Notes: generated by a model from the letters alone, not told the origin. Positions 37,601-50,090 are shown, numbered from the stretch's first letter. The stretch: DNA of 64,000 nt from Chionis minor (GCA_013398295.1 VZSF01000980.1:1-64000); one strand, 5' to 3'. Made by a program: numbers and translations.

Positions 37601-40269
37601 ACTACAAACAAGTCAATAGATAACTAGAAGCATCCTGATGGGAATGATAGTAATGTCCTTTCTGCAGATGAGTAGGCATCAGACAATGCATGATATGAAA
37701 TCAGAGATTTTTCATAGAAACAAAACCAACGGTATTTTGAAAGAGATATATCTGCCTTAATGCTCTCAATCAAACATTCAGACTTTATTTTGTTAGATTT
37801 AGTTATATAGTACTTTTATGTGCAGAATAAATAAAGACTGATAATTAAAATACATAAATAAAGCCCACATTATGCTGTCACAATACCTTTAAAAATTGTT
37901 TATTCATCAAGCAGTGTCTCAGAGAATACTTCTGTTAAGGAGAGTTGTATTAATTGTTTCATCCACTGAGTGTTCCTCAAAACATTATTGAGACAAGCAG
38001 AAAGATTGCCTTTAACTTAAACAAGTTTAAATTGGATTCTAAAATGAAGATTGATTCTACATAAACACATAATGGCCCTTTAGATTTAGCTGGGTACCCT
38101 GGCAGTCCAGCAACTGCCGCCTCCAGAATGGCAGAGGCTGCCTGTAGATCCTCTGCTGTATGTCAGCCACACACAGATGTGTCCATACCTTCAATACCAA
38201 AAGATACCAATGTTCAGGTGGCTGTGTCATTCCCTAACATTTGACTTCCAAGGTGCCATATGAGAGAAAAGAAATTTTCCCTTTTCCATTTCCCAAAATT
38301 GCTTACACTTTATTATATTTTAAATTAAATGTTATAGTGACATTTGGATGAGAACCAGTGATCGTATGGATGTGAGTCACAAAATAATCATACAATTATT
38401 TAAAGAGGTACTCTGTCCTATTAAAATAATTGAATCTTTTTGTTGATCAAACTCTTAGCACTGGGTCAACGTATTGGATCAAACTGTTAATATTCAGCAA
38501 CTGAAGTTCTTGTACTTAGGACAGTCAATTCAATTAAAACACTCCCAATATGCACGATTAAAAGTCCTCTGCAGATGTTGACTATGCTTACTGGCCAGAG
38601 CTGACATTATGTCCACATTGTCAAATATACTACAGATATTTTTTTGTTTTCCTATTGCATTTATTTATGTGCTATGTATTTTAACTGTGGAATATACACT
38701 TCCCTAAAACATATATACTTCCCTAAAAGAGGTAATCGTGTTCTCCACTGGGGGGCACCTCTCCACACACAGAAGCTGCAGTCTCGTGTGAAAATCCGTC
38801 TGAGGTCCGCCCAATGCTGCATGAAAGCAGGTTGTCCAGCACCTGAAGGGGTGTAAAATTTTCTCACTATGTATATTCTTTTTTTTTTTTTATTCTATCT
38901 TATTTAAGCACCTACTCTATTATACTGTTTGTTGTCAGGCCTTTTCTTACTGAGATCCAAAAAGAACCCCACACCATCTCTCTCCTCCTTCACCCCAGTG
39001 TGAACACCTTATTTATTTGTTTTAAAAATATTTGTGTTTACTTGTCATAATGGAAGATATTGGAAAAATGATGTCATCACATACCGAGGCATCTCTGTTT
39101 AATTTTAAATTTTCTGTTATGTGTGTGCATGTACAGGAGAAAAGTAGACAACATCCAAAAAAATGTCATTGAATGCCTTTTTGTGTAAGACTAAAAAGTA
39201 AGACAACATTGTAATAAACAACATTTTACATTCTTTTAGATCAGAAACCCTATCAACCAGTTTTGAACTTTAATAAGATACTTTTCTGGTAGAGTACAAG
39301 AAAGATAACTGCTTATGCATCAAATGAGTGGATTATGACTCTTCAGAAGTTAAAGTTCATCGCTGCAATTAAATCAACTCGGGTGAAAACAGCAGCTTTG
39401 CAGAAAGGTCATACGTGAGTGCTGAGAGTCTGCAATCTAAAATAAACAGCAAATGAACTGCCTAAAAGCTTGTAAATCTAGTCCTTCTTGCGTATCTGCT
39501 GACAAAGCCAAGATGTTATGGCAAAGAATGTTTTAAATAAACTTGAAAAAGAAGTTAATTTACATTGGCAGATCATTTGCATTGAAGACACTTAGTGGAA
39601 ATACTGTTTGTCAATGAAAAAAGTTCCTTTTCTTTTTTTTAAAAAAAAAAAAAAACCAAAAAACAACCAAAATTGTTTCCAAGTGTTAGTGAAGCTGGAA
39701 ATGGATCTTAGTGTATTCAGGAAAACAAAGAACAGGTTTTACAGAAGACAGCACCTGACATGAGAAAAAATGAAATGTAAGATTATAGTTTAAATAAATG
39801 TGCCAAGTAAAAATGGAGACACAACTGGGCTGTTTAAAAACCTGGTATATTAAAGCAAGTTACCATAAAACATTTTTCCACAATACAGTATCCAAAAATC
39901 AAAAGATTTTTTTTTTAAATGGAATTCATTTTCATTGAAAAATAATAGTTTTCATTACTCATTGAAGGACTTGCAATAGCCTTTCAGAGGAAAATAAAGG
40001 AACATATTCCTCCACTTTCAAAAATGAAGAATCCTTAAAAAGATTTATGTAGTCAAGAAAATCAGCAACAACTTGTACAAGAATTAGTAGAAAAGGATTC
40101 TAAGGAAACTAGTATGAAAAACGGCTAGAGAACATATAGCCTAATTTTCATCCAGTGTTTTACAGGAAATAAACCATTATGCATGAGTGTATCTAGAATA
40201 AAAATAGTGCAAAATTAATTTTGTGCATTAAGGATACAATGTCCAGGTATGTTAAACAAAATAAAATCT

Positions 40270-40292
40270 AAAAAAAAAAAAAAAAAAAAAAA
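40270..40292 (+). repeat. Poly(A) run of 23
   Basis: An uninterrupted A run. There is no retrocopy body recognisable upstream, so I treat it as a simple repeat and not as the tail of a processed pseudogene. Confidence 0.8.
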
Positions 40293-40579
40293 GGAATCTA
40301 GCAACCTGTAAAATGAGAATCTGAAATTCCGTGTTTAATTTTAGAACAAATTTGCTGAGAGATATAATTAAAAGAGAAGCAGACGAACCTAAGGTAAACA
40401 TTGCTGGGCCTTTTGCTTGCCCCCTTGTCACGGGATGGATATATTTGACACAGTAATGATTTAGCAGCAGTTCAGATTTATTACTGATTTGAGGCACATC
40501 AAGAGATTGAGTTTTAGCATTTTAAATCATAAACTGATTTAAAGATTTGCAAAGTGATTTAACTAAATAAATGAACGGC

Positions 40580-41092
40580 AACTTGATTACAGATTCAAAG
40601 ATGACAATATTCACACTAATTTACAAGGTATCCCAAACTAATACAAAGATTTTGGAGTAACATATGTATATATATGAAAATATATGTATGTATATACAAA
40701 GCGTATAAGCACACACACACAGTTATACACACATACACTGCAGTTTATAGCTCACTGAGCTCTATCAAGTCAGCAGGTATCTTTTTAACTCCTACATGTG
40801 CATAGAAAATGGAAAAGCAACCACATCCATAAAGCAAATGCATACAAACATACGAGTGGAGAGGTGGATGAAAAAGAGGCTAGCCTATGCTTAAAATTTC
40901 CCTTTTTGAGTTAGAGTAAACACTCAGGATGCATCAGCATTCCTCAACTGGTGATAGCTGAAACTCTCACCCTGGTTTCACAGTCCTTGAGGTGGTTGCC
41001 TGAGGCAGTGTCCTGACTCGGGGGAGGTACTGGCCACAGCCCATTGTGATCCAGAAGAGCTCAAAGGATCTTGCTAGAATCGCTACTTACAG
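40580..41092 (+). repeat. Direct duplication 1, left copy (513 bp)
   Basis: The sequence repeats at 41094-41606 with offset 514; the only difference I could find by eye is G at 40854 versus A at 41368. The left copy ends abruptly at an N (41093). This pattern indicates overlapping ends of two assembly contigs. The copy contains TA/CA microsatellite DNA at 40661-40738. Confidence 0.95.
40661..40738 (+). repeat. TA/TG/CA microsatellite (repeated at 41175-41252)
   Basis: Alternating TATATG, TATGTA and CACACA runs. The same run appears again in the duplicate copy. Confidence 0.85.
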
Positions 41093-41093
41093 N
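41093..41093. other. Single N: contig junction
   Basis: The N separates 'cgctacttacag' from the exact restart of sequence already read at 40580. It is a placeholder gap between overlapping contigs. Confidence 0.9.
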
Positions 41094-41606
41094 AACTTGA
41101 TTACAGATTCAAAGATGACAATATTCACACTAATTTACAAGGTATCCCAAACTAATACAAAGATTTTGGAGTAACATATGTATATATATGAAAATATATG
41201 TATGTATATACAAAGCGTATAAGCACACACACACAGTTATACACACATACACTGCAGTTTATAGCTCACTGAGCTCTATCAAGTCAGCAGGTATCTTTTT
41301 AACTCCTACATGTGCATAGAAAATGGAAAAGCAACCACATCCATAAAGCAAATGCATACAAACATACAAGTGGAGAGGTGGATGAAAAAGAGGCTAGCCT
41401 ATGCTTAAAATTTCCCTTTTTGAGTTAGAGTAAACACTCAGGATGCATCAGCATTCCTCAACTGGTGATAGCTGAAACTCTCACCCTGGTTTCACAGTCC
41501 TTGAGGTGGTTGCCTGAGGCAGTGTCCTGACTCGGGGGAGGTACTGGCCACAGCCCATTGTGATCCAGAAGAGCTCAAAGGATCTTGCTAGAATCGCTAC
41601 TTACAG
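41094..41606 (+). repeat. Direct duplication 1, right copy (513 bp)
   Basis: This is the second copy of 40580-41092. Unlike the left copy it continues without interruption into flanking sequence ('gattcgagataactg'). Confidence 0.95.
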
Positions 41607-43491
41607 GATTCGAGATAACTGACTTCTGTCAGGTACTTTTCCACTTCAGCCCAACTCAGACATTGGAATGTCGCAGTGCTTTCCACCAGTTGTGCAAGTC
41701 CAGAATTTGCTAAATTTTCAGATTCTGATACCATGTCCCTTTGGACCACAATCCAAGTACAAATGTATTTTGTCATAAGGGAATGGTATTTCCAAGCTAT
41801 TGGGGGAGCAAGGACTAGGCACAACTGGTCTTTCATCTTAAGCAATTCATGCCTGACATCTCCTAGGTTGGTATGTGGTCTGGAGATGAGGAATCACACC
41901 AAGTACTGAGTGGGCTAAGGAGGGGGGTGGGGGAAGAGTTGCACCACCTTTATACCACCAAAATCTTTTCTGAAAAGTTGAATTTATCGATCATGTGGAG
42001 TGGTATGAATTTTCACCACTTTGACCAACAGAGAAAAGATGTTCTGTGATGTGAGTCTACCAGCTGTGCTGGGACACATTAGTGGACTAACAACATTTCA
42101 TTACTTGTTAGCTAACTCAGCATTTCAGTTTTTAGAGCATTTTTTATTATAGTTTATTTTGTCCTCAAATAATTTATCTCATTGAAACATACTCAAATAA
42201 ACTGTCAATATTTTATAGTGATTTATTTTGCCCTTGAAGTGCAGTGCTCTGCAATGAACTTGTTCTTCTCATACTTCCTGCAGTTTGTAATTAAAAATAT
42301 ACTAAGGCTTAAAATTACTATTAGATTTGGTTAGCGTTGACTAATATTACTCAATCTTCCCTCAGCTGATCAGTTATAGACATTCAAGAGAAGATGGTTG
42401 ACTAGCCTAGCTGAATCAGCTTCAGATCAGAATCTTCTTTAAAAGAAGAAAAAAATATTTGAGTAATAAAAATAAGAGGAAAAATAGACAAAGGGGTGAA
42501 ATATGTATACTTTTTCTTTACCCCTCTCCAGTGTAATTGTGAATGGTTACCATAAAGCATTAATGGAGATGATAAAGGTATTGTGCAACTTATTCTATTT
42601 TCAGTCCTCACCTTTTATAATTTTTCTTGATTTTTATTAAGGGATAACTAAGCTAAGATGGTTAATAAAGTTGTTATTTCCCTGTTACTGGAACATCCAA
42701 ATGACTAGTATCATACCAAATAAACAACTTTGTGGCAGCCCTTGGGGAAATGTGTGTGGAAGTAACTGGGTTTTTTCCATGCTTGTTTGATTTGGTATTT
42801 TCAGTACTTATTTTCTCTAATAAAAAATACATGTATAAGTTTAAGGGAGATAAAACAAGTTTTCAATAGAAAAATCAATAAAACAAAAAAAAAGGGTCAT
42901 TATCTAATGAATATGAAAAAGCCCCAATTACATCCTTTTAAAATGTAATTTAAAAATTATATCCTGATAAAAATGTGTATTTTTTAGAACTTCTGAAGCT
43001 TTCCAGCATGAGATATTTTTATTTAGAGCATAAGCTTGAAAGAAACAACTATTGGTGTCATATACCATGGAATTAGAAACAGACTATTTCTAGATGGTTC
43101 ATAGCTGTAATAATCCACCGTTCATTTTTACAACCATTGCAACAGAACCAAGGCCTTCCTGTGAAACAAAGAAAGTAGTTCACATGTGTGGGGATGCTTG
43201 GTGTTCACCTTGCCCAGGATGGAACAGGTCCTTCCATGATACAGAAATTAAGTGGAGGATAGGCCAAGTAGAGATGTGTAGGGCTGAGAAAAGGAAAGAA
43301 TTTGACAATGTACTTACATGTGTATAACCTACTCTGTGAGCTATGATGAGTTACAGTATGTTTTACAGGAATTGTCATGATATGCAGTATGAAGTGGTTT
43401 TGCAATCTTTTCTTGAAGTAGTGCATCTACAACATAAAAAGAGTTAATACATTAATAATTTGGAAATGATCCACTGCCTATTTTTACAAAC
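41437..43491 (+). repeat. Direct duplication 2, left copy (2,055 bp)
   Basis: This is identical by eye to 43493-45547 (offset 2056) except C at 42931 versus T at 44987. It ends at the N at 43492. Its first 170 bp are also the last 170 bp of duplication 1, so that segment occurs three times in the window (40923, 41437 and 43493 starts). Confidence 0.95.
41603..41954 (-). other. Candidate TATA-driven first exon (unassigned; repeated at 43659-44010)
   Basis: On the complement a TATAAAGG box lies at 41954-41947. About 120 bp downstream an ATG in reasonable context (A at -3) opens a frame that stays open for roughly 80 codons, with stretches such as KDQLCLVLAPPIAWKYHSL and TATFQCLSWAEVEKYL. It stops just after a donor-like CCT|GTAAGT at about 41603. 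The segment is less AT-rich than its flanks. The peptide is not recognised. It could be a gene's first exon, an unrecognised LTR leader, or chance. It appears twice only because of the assembly duplication. Confidence 0.2.
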
Positions 43492-43492
43492 N
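43492..43492. other. Single N: contig junction
   Basis: The N separates 'tatttttacaaac' from the restart of sequence already read at 41437. The true continuation of the left side is found at 45548. Confidence 0.9.
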
Positions 43493-45547
43493 CTCAGGAT
43501 GCATCAGCATTCCTCAACTGGTGATAGCTGAAACTCTCACCCTGGTTTCACAGTCCTTGAGGTGGTTGCCTGAGGCAGTGTCCTGACTCGGGGGAGGTAC
43601 TGGCCACAGCCCATTGTGATCCAGAAGAGCTCAAAGGATCTTGCTAGAATCGCTACTTACAGGATTCGAGATAACTGACTTCTGTCAGGTACTTTTCCAC
43701 TTCAGCCCAACTCAGACATTGGAATGTCGCAGTGCTTTCCACCAGTTGTGCAAGTCCAGAATTTGCTAAATTTTCAGATTCTGATACCATGTCCCTTTGG
43801 ACCACAATCCAAGTACAAATGTATTTTGTCATAAGGGAATGGTATTTCCAAGCTATTGGGGGAGCAAGGACTAGGCACAACTGGTCTTTCATCTTAAGCA
43901 ATTCATGCCTGACATCTCCTAGGTTGGTATGTGGTCTGGAGATGAGGAATCACACCAAGTACTGAGTGGGCTAAGGAGGGGGGTGGGGGAAGAGTTGCAC
44001 CACCTTTATACCACCAAAATCTTTTCTGAAAAGTTGAATTTATCGATCATGTGGAGTGGTATGAATTTTCACCACTTTGACCAACAGAGAAAAGATGTTC
44101 TGTGATGTGAGTCTACCAGCTGTGCTGGGACACATTAGTGGACTAACAACATTTCATTACTTGTTAGCTAACTCAGCATTTCAGTTTTTAGAGCATTTTT
44201 TATTATAGTTTATTTTGTCCTCAAATAATTTATCTCATTGAAACATACTCAAATAAACTGTCAATATTTTATAGTGATTTATTTTGCCCTTGAAGTGCAG
44301 TGCTCTGCAATGAACTTGTTCTTCTCATACTTCCTGCAGTTTGTAATTAAAAATATACTAAGGCTTAAAATTACTATTAGATTTGGTTAGCGTTGACTAA
44401 TATTACTCAATCTTCCCTCAGCTGATCAGTTATAGACATTCAAGAGAAGATGGTTGACTAGCCTAGCTGAATCAGCTTCAGATCAGAATCTTCTTTAAAA
44501 GAAGAAAAAAATATTTGAGTAATAAAAATAAGAGGAAAAATAGACAAAGGGGTGAAATATGTATACTTTTTCTTTACCCCTCTCCAGTGTAATTGTGAAT
44601 GGTTACCATAAAGCATTAATGGAGATGATAAAGGTATTGTGCAACTTATTCTATTTTCAGTCCTCACCTTTTATAATTTTTCTTGATTTTTATTAAGGGA
44701 TAACTAAGCTAAGATGGTTAATAAAGTTGTTATTTCCCTGTTACTGGAACATCCAAATGACTAGTATCATACCAAATAAACAACTTTGTGGCAGCCCTTG
44801 GGGAAATGTGTGTGGAAGTAACTGGGTTTTTTCCATGCTTGTTTGATTTGGTATTTTCAGTACTTATTTTCTCTAATAAAAAATACATGTATAAGTTTAA
44901 GGGAGATAAAACAAGTTTTCAATAGAAAAATCAATAAAACAAAAAAAAAGGGTCATTATCTAATGAATATGAAAAAGCCCCAATTATATCCTTTTAAAAT
45001 GTAATTTAAAAATTATATCCTGATAAAAATGTGTATTTTTTAGAACTTCTGAAGCTTTCCAGCATGAGATATTTTTATTTAGAGCATAAGCTTGAAAGAA
45101 ACAACTATTGGTGTCATATACCATGGAATTAGAAACAGACTATTTCTAGATGGTTCATAGCTGTAATAATCCACCGTTCATTTTTACAACCATTGCAACA
45201 GAACCAAGGCCTTCCTGTGAAACAAAGAAAGTAGTTCACATGTGTGGGGATGCTTGGTGTTCACCTTGCCCAGGATGGAACAGGTCCTTCCATGATACAG
45301 AAATTAAGTGGAGGATAGGCCAAGTAGAGATGTGTAGGGCTGAGAAAAGGAAAGAATTTGACAATGTACTTACATGTGTATAACCTACTCTGTGAGCTAT
45401 GATGAGTTACAGTATGTTTTACAGGAATTGTCATGATATGCAGTATGAAGTGGTTTTGCAATCTTTTCTTGAAGTAGTGCATCTACAACATAAAAAGAGT
45501 TAATACATTAATAATTTGGAAATGATCCACTGCCTATTTTTACAAAC
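43493..45547 (+). repeat. Direct duplication 2, right copy (2,055 bp)
   Basis: This is the second copy of 41437-43491, continuing seamlessly into 45548 onwards. The open frames inside are the same frames as in the left copy and should not be counted twice. Confidence 0.95.
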
Positions 45548-47004
45548 ACTGTGACAAACTCTTTATTTTTTCTATCTTATTAGAGATTAAAATGTGCAGA
45601 TTGTCTTATGAATTCCTCCTGAAAAAAAACTTAATACCGTTCATTTTGAGGTTCCGTGCTCTGTGTGTGTTACTTCCAATTTACCTATATTGAATTTCAT
45701 TTGCAATGTGTCAGTGTAACATGTCAGGTCAAAAATGCATCTTATTCCCCCCCGATCTATTGCTTTTATGTCATCAATGATTCAGAAAGAAAAAAAACTT
45801 AAAATATTTCTCAGCAGATATCTCACTTTCGCTTCGTTACCTGAAAGACAATTGATAAATATAATCCTAAAGAACATTAAGAAAATATTTTCTTTTAGAA
45901 AAAAAACTTTGAAACTTTAGAAAAGAAAAATTGAAAAAATAAACTCCTTGATTTTTTAAATTCTGAAGAAATAGAGAAAAGAATGGATGAATTCTGAATG
46001 CTTGGAAAATTAGATTTAATGTTACTGTTTTTTTACAGTTTCATTACAACTGATGCTCGTTTTATGTATAACCTTTTAAAATAAACTATTTAATATTTGC
46101 TAGTGCATTAAAAAAAATTTTCAAAAATTTGTGATGTGTGCAAATATTAACTGAATGTTTAAAAGATATTTTTAATCACTACTTTATTAAAGTCAGAAGT
46201 CAGCCATTCCAGATATGACTTCTCAGAACTTAAGTTGTTCGTACAGACCTGATTTATTCTCCTATGTATCATATGCATTCTAATACAGCTCTTTAGTTAA
46301 AAGATCAGATATCTGGTTTATCTTTTCTTAACTATATTAATAGTGCTGGAAGATGAAGGAGCAAAGATGGGCAAATGTAATTAGCCTTGATTGAATATTT
46401 CTGTGCAACCTGAATTATCATTTCAGAACAACGCACAGAGAATATGAACCATCGAAATTTTCAGTTAATTAGAATTTTGACCAGTCAAAAGACCATTTTA
46501 ACTCGAGTGCATACAGGATAGTAGTAGACAGATTAAATATCCTTTACCTGATGGAACTGTATCACTGACACTGGGATTGAACTTCTTCAGTATCCCAGTC
46601 CACCAACTGGGTCAGCTTTTCAGCCCGGAAAAGGGCAAAATGAAGGTTCTGACACAAATCATTGACATCTGTTTGCAGTTTAGCTTTGCTAATAAATAAA
46701 AAGCCAAGTGCTTTGTTACAAATTCAGAAGGTATAATTATATGAGCCTTCTCTTACAGCTGTGTTGGAAGCTGTGCTCTGTCAGGCAGGACACATCGTTC
46801 ACCAAAGCATTTGGAAAAATAAATCATAGGGAAGGCAGCTATAACCGGTAACAATTTTCTGCACTTTACACTGTTCATTTGATAAACTCATGTGCCTTAG
46901 ATATATCTCATGCATCCACTGAGACACCTCACTTTTGGAAAACTTGTCTGATTTTCCTAAAGCACATGAAAGTAACAAGCTTCTCCTGATCCATGTGAGC
47001 ATAA
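45548..47004. other. Unique AT-rich DNA
   Basis: No gene or dispersed repeat was recognised. Confidence 0.5.
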
Positions 47005-47009
47005 GTGTC

Positions 47010-47743
47010 TGTCATGGTTTGGGCTTGACTGGCCACTAAAACGAATGACAGATGCTCTCTAACTCCTCTTCCAAGTGACAGAAAAATGAGAGAGAAAGAC
47101 TTATGAGCTGAAAAGAAACAAAACTACTTCCATGAAATATTAATAATAAAATAATAAAAAGAAAATATAATAATGTTAATAAAAAAATAATGAAATACAT
47201 ACAAAACCAGTACCAAGCTCCCAGGAGGATGATACCATCACCAGCAGGCACTGAGAAAGTCCCAGACTGGACTCAGCAACAGACAGGGACTGGATTCAGG
47301 GATGCACTGATAAGGATGAAATGCAGATAAACACAGTTTTCCTTGGACACCAGCCATTGAAGAAAGAGACTGAGCCCCTTGATGCCTCAGCTTTTATACC
47401 AAGCATGAAGCAGATGAGATGGAATACCCTGTTGGTCAGTTTTGGGTCACCTGTCCTGTCTGCTCCTCTTCACAGGCGCCACCCCTTTACACTCTTCTGC
47501 TTCCAACCCTCCAACTTGGTGCATAACAAAGTTAGTTGACCTTGGTTTTTATAGCAATAAGTATAAGCAGGAGACTCTCTGCATACCTTTCCTTGGTATT
47601 CTCTATGAACATCAAACCTTATCTGCTAGAAGCAGCTATTGGCTGAGAAATACGCTGTTAAATTGGGAGAGTTAGAAGAGGCTTAACTGAAAAGTAAAAT
47701 TACCAAAAAGAAAACTTTTTTGGTTTTACCTCAAACCAGTATA
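47010..47743 (-). mobile_element. Solo ERVL-type LTR (734 bp) with 5-bp TSD
   Basis: The plus strand starts TGTCATGGTTTGGG and ends AAACCAGTATA, the reversed ends of an avian ERVL LTR with the final CA mutated. The pentamer GTGTC flanks it perfectly (47005-47009 and 47744-47748), matching the 5-bp duplication of class III elements. On the minus strand a TATAAAAG box lies at 47400-47391. No gag, pol or env sequence and no second LTR are nearby, so this is a solo LTR left by recombination between the two LTRs of a provirus. Open frames in it are not genes. Confidence 0.88.
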
Positions 47744-47748
47744 GTGTC

Positions 47749-48671
47749 TCATTAGCTGCTGTAAACAACTTCACTTGGAGAAAAAAATATTTACTTTTAC
47801 TACACATTTCTTACTTGGGTATAAATACAGAGTTCTTGTAGTTGGAATGATAAAAAAGATGTCTTGCTAATAATATTACCAATGAACTGTTCATTATGTG
47901 TATTTTAGCCTGGATTACCATGTTTAAGACAGTACACACTTGAGGTATAATTTTAAGTTAGCATATCCCATTTTTAAAAAATTAATGATCAGATACATAA
48001 AACAGAATATAACTAAAGCTTTAGTTATGACTGTTATTGTTGTTGTTGTTATTGTTATTGATATAATATATAATTTATAAATATATAATTTATAAATATA
48101 TTTCCTATATGAGGAGGAAATAATCTTAGAAACTTTTCTGTAGAAATTAGTAAATTAGCAGAGTAATTACAGTCTTTAGAAGTCAAGATGCAAGATGAAT
48201 AGAATACCATTTAGAACTAGAATACCATTCTGGTTTAAAGAAAAATATTTAGCTTGGAAATCATTAGAAATAATTTTGACCTGTCTCTGAAGTACCTTCT
48301 TTTCATTGTGTCATTCACTGTAAACCAAGTCACAGAATTCTGCTTAGGCATATTACGCACATAATCTTTTCTCTAAACTAGTAATAAAGCAGCACGGTAG
48401 TTGGATCACTACCCAGAATACTAAAGGTTAATGCATGATAATGTCTACAATACAGACAATATGATTGTTAACTAACTTTTAAAACATATACTGGTTTATT
48501 TACTTTAAAAACAACTGGATGGATGTATGAAATGCTTATTAAATGCAAAATTATATGAGACATAGAATTGCAAGACCAAGAATTAGTTCTGTTGAAATTC
48601 TTATATGATAAGTCATACTTTTTCTATGTTTAGCTAGTTCTTTTGCAAGCAGAACACTAACTGCAAACACT
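47749..48671. other. Unique AT-rich DNA
   Basis: No gene was recognised. It contains the simple-repeat cluster at 48031-48105. Confidence 0.5.
48031..48105 (+). repeat. (GTT/ATT)n microsatellite plus AT-rich tandem
   Basis: TTG/TTA triplets at 48031-48060 are followed by two copies of an ATATAATTTATAAAT unit up to about 48100. Confidence 0.85.
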
Positions 48672-49361
48672 GAATCTTTGCTTGATGCGAAGGTCAACAT
48701 GAGCCGGTGCAACAATGTGCACTCACAGCCCAGAAGACCAACTGTATCCTGGGCTACATCAAAATAAGGTCAAGGGAGGCGATTCTGCCCCCCCCCACTC
48801 CACTCTCATGAAACCCCACCTGGAGTACTGTGCCAAGCTCTGGAGCCCTCAGCACAAGAAAGACATGGACCTGTTGGAGTGAGTCCAAAGGAGAGTTACA
48901 AAGATGATCAGAGGGCTGGAGCACCTCTCTGACGAAGACAGGCTGAGAGAGTTGGGGTGGATCAGCCTGGAGGAAAGAAGGCTCTGGGGAGACCTTATTG
49001 TGGTCTTTCAGCATACAGCATATAGAAACTTGTAAGAAAGACGGAGAAAGCTTTTTTAGCAGGGTCTGTTATGACAGGACAAGGGGCAATGGTTTTAAAC
49101 TGAAGAGGGTAGCTTTAGATTGGACATAAGTGAGACATTATTTTAAGATGAGGATGGTAAGACCCTGGAATAGGTTGCCCAGAAAATTTGTGGAAGCCCC
49201 ATACCTGGAAGTGTTCAAGGCCAGGTTTGACAGGGTTTTTTGTAACCTGACCCAGTGGAAGGTATCCCTGCCCATGGCAGGGGTGGTTGAAACTAGATGA
49301 TCTTTAAGGTCCCTTCCAACCCAACCCATTCTACGATTTTATAAATCTATGATTCTATGAT
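48672..49361 (+). mobile_element. CR1 element, 5'-truncated, relatively young
   Basis: The segment reads in order through the last part of ORF2: 'caacatgagccggtgcaaca', 'tatcctgggctacatcaaaa', 'ccccacctggagtactgtgc', 'gatgatcagagggctggagc', 'gacaggctgagagagttggg', 'atggttttaaactgaagagg'. The 3' UTR follows with 'ggtcccttccaacccaaccc' and a good octamer tail ('ctatgattctatga'). A poly(C) run near 48789 and an early stop break the frame. It is the best-preserved continuous CR1 3' end in the window. Confidence 0.95.
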
Positions 49362-49384
49362 TAATGTTTGGATTGATAGTATAT

Positions 49385-50090
49385 TTAGCTAACTGGCATA
49401 TGACGTGAAGCTAGAAGAGACTAAAAATCTGCTCAATTACAGGATTAAAAGAAAAGCAAAACCAAACACTGTCACTAAAAAAAGAAACAATGGAATTCAA
49501 CAGCAAGGACAAGGTATTGTGCTTATGGACAAATAATTACTCGTTCAAGTACAGCTCAGAACAACTGGTCTGGCAGCAGTTCTATTAAAGAAAGATCCAG
49601 GGTTATTGTGGACACTGTGCTGGACATAAATGAAATCTACAGTTTTATCACAGAAGAGAGGTAAACACCTGTACATGACATAAAAACAGACGTAAGGGCT
49701 GTATGTCAGGAGGAGGCCTTTCTCTTTTCCCAGCAGTGCTAAGGCTCAGCCAGAGTGGTGTCCAGTTTGGGGTATTACCCTTCAGAAAAGAAGAGAACAA
49801 ACTGAAGAGTAGCCTGAGAAGAGACATATTTGTCCGAGACTTAGAAAAGATACCCTACAGGAAAGGGTGAAGAAATATGGGCTTGCTGGTTTCACCCAAA
49901 GCAGAGAAATTTGAGGGACACAGCCTTGGAACAAATATAGAATGATGCAAAAAAATCATTGTGGTGTCTATACAATTACATTATAGCAAGGAATGCTCAA
50001 GTTAAATATTAGGGACCATTGTCTAGAAAATTGTAAAATTGAATAAATCATTTAATGAGGTTGTGGAACATCTGTCTTTAGACAGATGTG
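49385..50090 (+). mobile_element. Old CR1-family relic, plus strand
   Basis: This is a much more diverged CR1-type ORF2 3' region in the same orientation, starting just after the young copy. Traces in order are 'acaatggaattcaacagcaa', 'gttattgtggacactgtgct', 'gtccagtttggggtatta', 'gagaagagacatatttgtcc', and 'aatgaggttgtggaacatct' near the end. The frame is broken throughout. The boundary at the left may mark the insertion point of the younger CR1 into this older one. Confidence 0.65.

Larger units (their letters stand above)
29877..40579. other. Unique AT-rich DNA with pyrimidine tracts
   Basis: No gene was recognised. It includes a polypyrimidine stretch (33505-33600), a (TTA)n microsatellite (37580-37600) and a 23-base poly(A) run (40270-40292). 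A less AT-rich block at 32430-33460 carries overlapping open frames on both strands, the longest 175 codons on minus (32796-33323). None has recognisable homology or the one-strand dominance of a real coding exon. Confidence 0.5.

Noticed and set aside
40270..40292. Poly(A) run as the tail of a processed pseudogene
   Set aside because: No gene-like body lies upstream, and no polyadenylation signal or target-site duplication could be matched to it.
41597..45482. Apparent family of paired open frames repeated 2,056 bp apart, suggestive of a tandem gene family
   Set aside because: The repeats are virtually identical and bounded by N characters, so they are assembly overlap and not gene duplication.
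47010..47743. Open frames at 47036-47251 and 47321-47675
   Set aside because: They lie within, and read the wrong way or out of context for, a solo LTR that has no coding role.
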